Positions 13,172 to 15,798 of a DNA stretch of 15,798 nt are shown here, in pieces. The position numbers and the translations under genes are program-made. Position 1 is the stretch's first letter; each line of letters starts with the position of its first letter. A model generated the notes under the pieces. It was not told the DNA's origin and searched no databases. It was given only the letters and a program-made list of their open reading frames with translations. The DNA is taken from assembly GCA_016297165.1 (NCBI GenBank), contig JAEDHF010000024.1:1-15798 (forward strand), written 5' to 3'. Source of the stretch: Oscillospiraceae bacterium. GTDB taxonomy: Bacteria > Bacillota > Clostridia > Oscillospirales > Ruminococcaceae.

Positions 13172-13200
13172 TTGACAGCAGTTACCATTTATGATATAAT
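13172..13200 (+). promoter_or_regulatory. fully consensus promoter ahead of the inverted-repeat element
   Basis: TTGACA (13172-13177), a 17-base spacer and TATAAT (13195-13200) match the housekeeping sigma-factor consensus at all twelve positions, and TGA just upstream of the -10 adds an extended motif. The start should be near 13207, leaving a leader of about 220 nt before the membrane protein gene, most of it taken up by the inverted repeat. Between this promoter and the minus-strand operon promoter (13048-13171) I see no further feature. Confidence 0.85.
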
Positions 13201-13218
13201 TCTTCAAGGATAAATATA

Positions 13219-13409
13219 TGCCGTGATGGTTTAAGGTTGCCTCTAAAAAACCTATGTCGTTTATATGCGCTGTGAATTTAGTTGTAAGATTGCACAAAAT
13301 TTTCGCAGTAATACTAACGTATTTCAAGGGAATTTTGGGCAATATGACGGCTAAAGGCATAGTACAGAGAAATGGCATAGTTTTTAGAGGTGACCTTAAT
13401 ATATCGGCA
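13219..13409 (+). repeat. imperfect inverted repeat of about 190 bp (MITE-like element or long hairpin leader)
   Basis: The segment is a near-complete imperfect palindrome folding around TAAC at 13315-13318. Matching blocks from outside inward are TGCCG/CGGCA, TTAAGGT (13231-13237) with ACCTTAA (13393-13399), CCTCTAAAAA (13240-13249) with TTTTTAGAGG (13381-13390), CTATG with CATAG (13376-13380), TTGC-CAAAATT (13290-13301, one mismatch) with 13331-13342, and AATAC with GTATT. The regions between are also recognisably alike, so the arms look like diverged copies. CAAGG occurs on both sides (13205-13209 and 13416-13420), possibly a target duplication. No transposase is inside. It may be a miniature transposable element or a leader RNA; the sequence alone does not decide. 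Confidence 0.65.
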
Positions 13410-13426
13410 GAAAGGCAAGGTTTTTT

Positions 13427-13930
13427 ATGGCAGAAAACGTTAACGAAGCTGTACTTGATACAGATAAGCAGGAATACATAGAGGACGAGTTCGGTCTCGG
13501 CTTAAAGTTTTATCTCGGTGCGAGGTTTATTTTCTATGTAATCGGAATATTCGCTATTTTAGGTGCTCTCCTTTGTGTAATTCTCGGAATTACAACCATG
13601 GATGACCTTACAAGTAACGCTACGGGCTTTAAAGCCACAATTATTACCGACGATAATATTTTCAGCCTCCAGATATGTATGTTCGTACAGGCAGGCTACA
13701 CAATTTTAAGCGCTGCGGCGGTAGCTCTTCTTTATCTTAAGAGAACGAGGCTCTTCGCCTTTATAGATTTAGGACTTTTTGTTGTCCTTATGGCTGTTAT
13801 GTTTGCTATGGGCGCTCCCGACCTCTTATTTAACGGCTCGGTATGGTTCGTTTATCTTATCCTTAACCCCGTTATTTCCTTTATCGCCCTTTTCGCCGGA
13901 AAGCATTTCAGCTATATGCCCCTTAAGTAA
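13427..13930 (+). CDS. four-helix membrane protein of unknown function
   Basis: The 167-residue product starts with an acidic cytoplasmic-looking segment of about 30 residues (many Glu and Asp). It then has four predicted membrane helices at about 33-55, 83-104, 108-129 and 138-157. A short polar loop of about 56-80 lies between helices one and two, and KRTR (105-108) suggests a cytosolic turn. The protein ends soon after the last helix (KHFSYMPLK). I recognise no family signature or catalytic motif. The ribosome binding site is weak (AAGG six bases before the ATG), following the inverted repeat. The next gene begins 17 nt downstream on the same strand, so the two are probably one operon. Confidence 0.8.
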   Translation: MAENVNEAVLDTDKQEYIEDEFGLGLKFYLGARFIFYVIGIFAILGALLCVILGITTMDDLTSNATGFKATIITDDNIFSLQICMFVQAGYTILSAAAVALLYLKRTRLFAFIDLGLFVVLMAVMFAMGAPDLLFNGSVWFVYLILNPVISFIALFAGKHFSYMPLK

Positions 13931-13947
13931 GAAAGGAGAAAATAAAG

Positions 13948-14391
13948 ATGATTTTAGGCTTATTACTTGACGGAGTCGGTATCCCCTTCGTTCCTATGGT
14001 TGTAGAGATTTTAAGCGTTTTTGTGCTTATTATCGGCTTCGTATTTCTTATCTATAAGCATCGTACAGGTTCAAGCATTGAGGCTGTTGACGAAGCAAGA
14101 CTCAAGCAGTTCACCCATATCGTAGGCTGGATTTTTGTAGTCTATGCCTGCATTGAGCTTATCGCTGCCTTTGCCTGCATCTGTGCCAACGACGCCTGCC
14201 GCGGCGGTTATCATTACCCTCCCGGAGCTCCCTGTATCTTCTGTAACGGTTACAGCAACAGCGTTCATTCAGCCGCTTCCGACTTTCTCCTTATCGGTCT
14301 TTTCTTCGATTCCTTTATCGTGAACAGCTATGTGGTTGCCGCTATAAATACCGTTAAGGATTTCTTCAAGTCCAAGAAGATAAATTTATAA
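13948..14391 (+). CDS. three-helix membrane protein with a cysteine-containing loop
   Basis: The 147-residue product has hydrophobic helices at about 13-36, 57-80 and 109-135. Between the second and third lies a loop rich in Cys, Gly, Pro and aromatic residues, ACRGGYHYPPGAPCIFCNGY (83-102). Its three cysteines (84, 96, 99), plus Cys78 at the helix end, could bind metal or form disulfides. The basic C-terminus (KDFFKSKKINL) is probably cytoplasmic. AAAGGAG lies nine bases before the ATG. I do not recognise a family. Pairing with the upstream membrane gene suggests a common complex or role, which is inference. A terminator-like hairpin follows. Confidence 0.8.
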   Translation: MILGLLLDGVGIPFVPMVVEILSVFVLIIGFVFLIYKHRTGSSIEAVDEARLKQFTHIVGWIFVVYACIELIAAFACICANDACRGGYHYPPGAPCIFCNGYSNSVHSAASDFLLIGLFFDSFIVNSYVVAAINTVKDFFKSKKINL

Positions 14392-14414
14392 GCTCCTGTA
14401 AAAAACAAGCATAT

Positions 14415-14454
14415 TGCCGCTATAGCCTTACGGAAATAGCGGCATTTATTATTA
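14415..14454 (+). terminator. probable terminator of the membrane-protein operon
   Basis: A perfect 9-bp stem, TGCCGCTAT (14415-14423) with ATAGCGGCA (14436-14444), encloses a 12-nt loop and is followed by TTTATTATTAT. The stem begins 24 nt after the stop codon. The T tract is interrupted and the loop is long, so efficiency may be moderate. Confidence 0.65.
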
Positions 14455-14468
14455 TGGAGGGATAAAGA

Positions 14469-14668
14469 ATGGATATATCCGAAAAATTTGAGCTTCTTTT
14501 CAATAAGAACAATAACATAGCCTGTAAAACTATGTTGGAATTATCGGAGGAAAGCGACAGGAGCGACAGCCTTTACCCTTATATGGACAGAATGGGTGCT
14601 ATGCTTCTATGAGACCTCTCATATATAAGGATATACAGGAAGCAATATCCGAGATAACAAATATGTAA
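14469..14668 (+). pseudogene. remnant of a gene with an internal deletion (possible HEAT-like or SufBD-like small protein)
   Basis: A frame starting at the ATG at 14469, with GGAGGGA upstream, encodes 47 residues (MDISEKFELLFNKNNNIACK onward) and stops at 14612. In another frame, 14609-14668 encodes MRPLIYKDIQEAISEITNM. The first piece looks like the N-terminus, and the second like the C-terminus, of a small alpha-helical protein family of clostridia that I recall as having about 140 residues and sometimes labelled SufBD or HEAT-like. The middle is missing, so the simplest reading is a frame-shifting internal deletion. The family link rests on memory of similar sequences. A real 47-residue protein remains possible, since it keeps a good ribosome binding site. 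Confidence 0.55.
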
Positions 14669-14712
14669 AAAAATAACCGCTGAACCTTTCGATACAGTTC
14701 AGCGGTTTTTAA
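14668..14712. terminator. bidirectional terminator between converging genes
   Basis: An 11-bp stem, AACCGCTGAAC (14675-14685) with GTTCAGCGGTT (14697-14707), encloses an 11-nt loop. On the plus strand it continues into a run of Ts, then AAG. On the minus strand it is followed by ATTTTTTTAC. It can therefore end both the plus-strand transcript and the converging transporter gene, whose stop codon is at 14722-14724. Confidence 0.88.
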
Positions 14713-14721
14713 GTTTCAGCC

Positions 14722-15261
14722 TTATACGGTCTTTTTCGAAAGCTTAAAACGCTTCTTAAAGCCCAGCTTATCGAGAGCGGTAACCATAAGTACGCCGCAG
14801 ACTATTCCGAATACGCCCTGGATAAGGTTGCCGGGAATACTGCCCGAAGCGCCCTCGAAGCTCTTTCCGAGAAGAAGCCAGGCGTAGAAGAAATAACCTA
14901 CAATCATAACGAGCTCTGCGCCGATACCGCCTACGATGGTACCGATAACGGCTCTGTCCTTTTTACCCGAAACAGCCTTATAGAGCAGGAGGTAAACAAA
15001 AGCCATTAAAGCCTTGATGATAAGGGTACCTGGAGCGTAGTGGGCATAGCCGGTAAGAAGGTCTGCCATAGCGGAGCCGATTCCTGCCGCCGCAACGCTC
15101 CAGGGTCCGCCGAGAGCCCACGCCGCAAGAATAATAAAGCAGTCGCCGAGATTAACATAGCCGTTAGTGAGAGGCATAGGAATCTGGATTACCATTGTTC
15201 CTACGCAGATTAAAGCGATAAGTACCGCCGCAAGGATAACCTTGTATAAGTTCTTGTTCAT
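14722..15261 (-). CDS. ECF transporter S component, possibly for vitamin B6 or another vitamin
   Basis: The 179-residue membrane protein resembles substrate-binding S components of energy-coupling factor transporters (the ECF-ribofla_trS/COG4720 group). The diagnostic segment is GYVNLGDCFIILAAWALGGP (34-53), followed by GIGSAMADLLTGY and APGTLIIKALMAFVY. Predicted helices lie at about 7-28, 40-70, 78-96, 104-132 and 144-166, near the family's usual six. The shared A, A' and T subunits are not adjacent, as is usual for group II systems. A TTG at 15282 extends the frame, but AAAGG lies eight bases before the ATG at 15261, so I choose the ATG. The divergent MocR-type regulator makes a pyridoxine-like substrate attractive, but the specificity is not proven. 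Confidence 0.88.
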   Translation of the reverse strand: MNKNLYKVILAAVLIALICVGTMVIQIPMPLTNGYVNLGDCFIILAAWALGGPWSVAAAGIGSAMADLLTGYAHYAPGTLIIKALMAFVYLLLYKAVSGKKDRAVIGTIVGGIGAELVMIVGYFFYAWLLLGKSFEGASGSIPGNLIQGVFGIVCGVLMVTALDKLGFKKRFKLSKKTV

Positions 15262-15304
15262 TGTCTTTACCTTTCTTTCCAAGACGCTCGTGCGCCTTTA
15301 TGTA

Positions 15305-15333
15305 TTGACTTTTTGTTATATTTCAATTATAAT
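15305..15333 (+). promoter_or_regulatory. promoter of the MocR-type regulator gene
   Basis: TTGACT (15305-15310), 17 bases, then TATAAT (15328-15333) on the plus strand gives a start near 15340 and a leader of about 57 nt. The -10 region and the spacer overlap the first copy of the direct repeat at 15315-15329. Confidence 0.8.
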
Positions 15334-15356
15334 AAATTTTGGTTATATTGCAATTA
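15315..15356. promoter_or_regulatory. 15-bp direct repeat, candidate operator of the MocR-type regulator
   Basis: GTTATATTTCAATTA (15315-15329) and GTTATATTGCAATTA (15342-15356) differ at one base and are 27 bp apart start to start, about two and a half helical turns. Copy one covers the spacer and part of the -10 of the regulator promoter. Both flank or overlap the -10 and -35 of the opposite transporter promoter. MocR/PdxR/GabR proteins are known to bind direct repeats at their divergent targets, so this is the expected operator type. Confidence 0.65.
15326..15353 (-). promoter_or_regulatory. probable promoter of the ECF S component gene
   Basis: The minus strand reads TTGCAA (15348-15353), 16 bases, then TATAAT (15326-15331), with a start near 15319 and a leader of about 58 nt. 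It shares the palindromic ATTATAAT sequence with the opposite promoter, so the two should compete for polymerase. The leader is too short for a vitamin riboswitch. Confidence 0.6.
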
Positions 15357-15396
15357 CCAGTTTAATAACTATTTATAATACCAGATTGGAGTATTT

Positions 15397-15798
15397 ATGG
15401 AAAAAAAACGCCGTGTCTGTCTTTATGAGCAGATTTACGAAATACTGAAAAACGATATAATTTCGGGAAAATATAAGGAAAACGATAAGCTTCCCTCTAA
15501 AAGAGCCCTCTCCGAGCAGTATCATGTAAGCGTTATTACCGTAGAAAACGCCCTTGAACAGCTAAACGCCGAAGGATATATCTATTCGAAGGAGCGAAGC
15601 GGATATTTCGTCCGCTATAGCGGCGACCTTGTACCGTTACAGGACAGCAGACCCCCTACTCCCGTTATTTCCGAGGAAAAGACCGAGGAAAAAAGCTTCT
15701 ATAGCGGTCTTTTTCCCTTTACCGTCTGGGCGAGGCTTATGAGAACGGTTATCCTCGAACAGGAAAGCCGCCTTTTACAGCCTGTTCGAAGCGGCGGA
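15397..15798 (+). CDS. MocR/PdxR-type transcriptional regulator, N-terminal part
   Basis: The visible 134 residues hold a GntR-type winged helix at about 9-75: LYEQIYEILKNDIISGKY, KLPSKRALSEQYHVSVITVE with the recognition helix, and a wing ending SGYFVRYSG. A linker of about 76-105 follows. The beginning of a class I aminotransferase-like domain is then seen in FPFTVWARLMRTVILEQESR, the usual start of that domain in MocR proteins. The full protein would be about 450-480 residues, with a pyridoxal-phosphate-binding effector domain beyond the right edge. GGAG lies five bases before the ATG at 15397. Its divergent partner is the ECF S component. This is a candidate regulator of vitamin B6 or amine metabolism. 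Confidence 0.9.
   Translation, partial: MEKKRRVCLYEQIYEILKNDIISGKYKENDKLPSKRALSEQYHVSVITVENALEQLNAEGYIYSKERSGYFVRYSGDLVPLQDSRPPTPVISEEKTEEKSFYSGLFPFTVWARLMRTVILEQESRLLQPVRSGG

Noticed and set aside
13166..13378. Minus-strand frame of 70 codons across the inverted repeat
   Set aside because: It covers the long palindrome and the plus-strand promoter. It resembles the opposite-strand frame because the DNA is an inverted repeat, and it has no credible ribosome binding site.
13254..13481. Plus-strand frame of 75 codons through the inverted repeat into the membrane gene
   Set aside because: It runs out of frame into the start of the membrane protein gene, has no ribosome binding site and comes from the repeat itself.
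15262..15396. Vitamin riboswitch ahead of the ECF S component
   Set aside because: The leader after the predicted start is only about 58 nt and shows no TPP, FMN, folate or cobalamin core. Control by the divergent regulator is more likely.
1..15798. CRISPR arrays, tRNA or rRNA genes, insertion sequence transposases, phage genes
   Set aside because: Reading both strands, I found no regularly spaced repeats, no cloverleaf, no rRNA segment and no transposase or phage protein.

Overview
The window is a chromosomal segment from a low-to-mid GC Firmicute, most likely a clostridial (Ruminococcaceae-like) gut or rumen organism. This is inferred from the S10-spc ribosomal protein gene order, the zinc-type S14, zinc-motif L24, an HPr carrying both His15 and Ser46, a MocR-type regulator and an ECF-type vitamin transporter subunit. 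No genus can be fixed from the sequence alone.

Region 1 (1-9400, minus strand) is the S10-spc superoperon, read right to left: rpsJ, rplC, rplD, rplW, rplB, rpsS, rplV, rpsC, rplP, rpmC, rpsQ, rplN, rplX, rplE, rpsZ, rpsH, rplF, rplR, rpsE, rpmD and the start of rplO, which runs off the left edge. A promoter at about 9367-9395 is followed by a leader of about 300 nt. Most junctions are short (overlapping by 1 nt or 12-41 nt), but three are longer and fold well: rpsJ/rplC (145 nt, four hairpins and a duplicated module), rplB/rpsS (92 nt, a 17-bp interrupted stem) and rplX/rplE (61 nt, a 13-bp bulged stem). They are the best candidates here for undescribed post-transcriptional control of ribosomal protein synthesis.

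Region 2 (9477-13040, minus strand) holds a small lipoprotein gene of unknown function with its own terminator, ptsH (HPr) with a strong promoter and a terminator, and an overlapping operon of an alpha/beta hydrolase, rimM and trmD. Between trmD and ptsH lies a perfect 22-bp palindrome among repeated TTCAAC half-sites.

Region 3 (13172-14711, plus strand) starts with a fully consensus promoter, followed by an approximately 190-bp imperfect inverted repeat (a MITE-like element or long hairpin leader), two small membrane-protein genes, a terminator and a decayed gene whose two ends survive.

Region 4 (14722-15798) is a divergent pair: an ECF transporter S component (minus) and the beginning of a MocR/PdxR-type regulator (plus, cut by the right edge). 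The 135-bp space between them has overlapping divergent promoters and a 15-bp direct repeat suited to be the regulator's operator. The arrangement suggests control of vitamin uptake, possibly vitamin B6.
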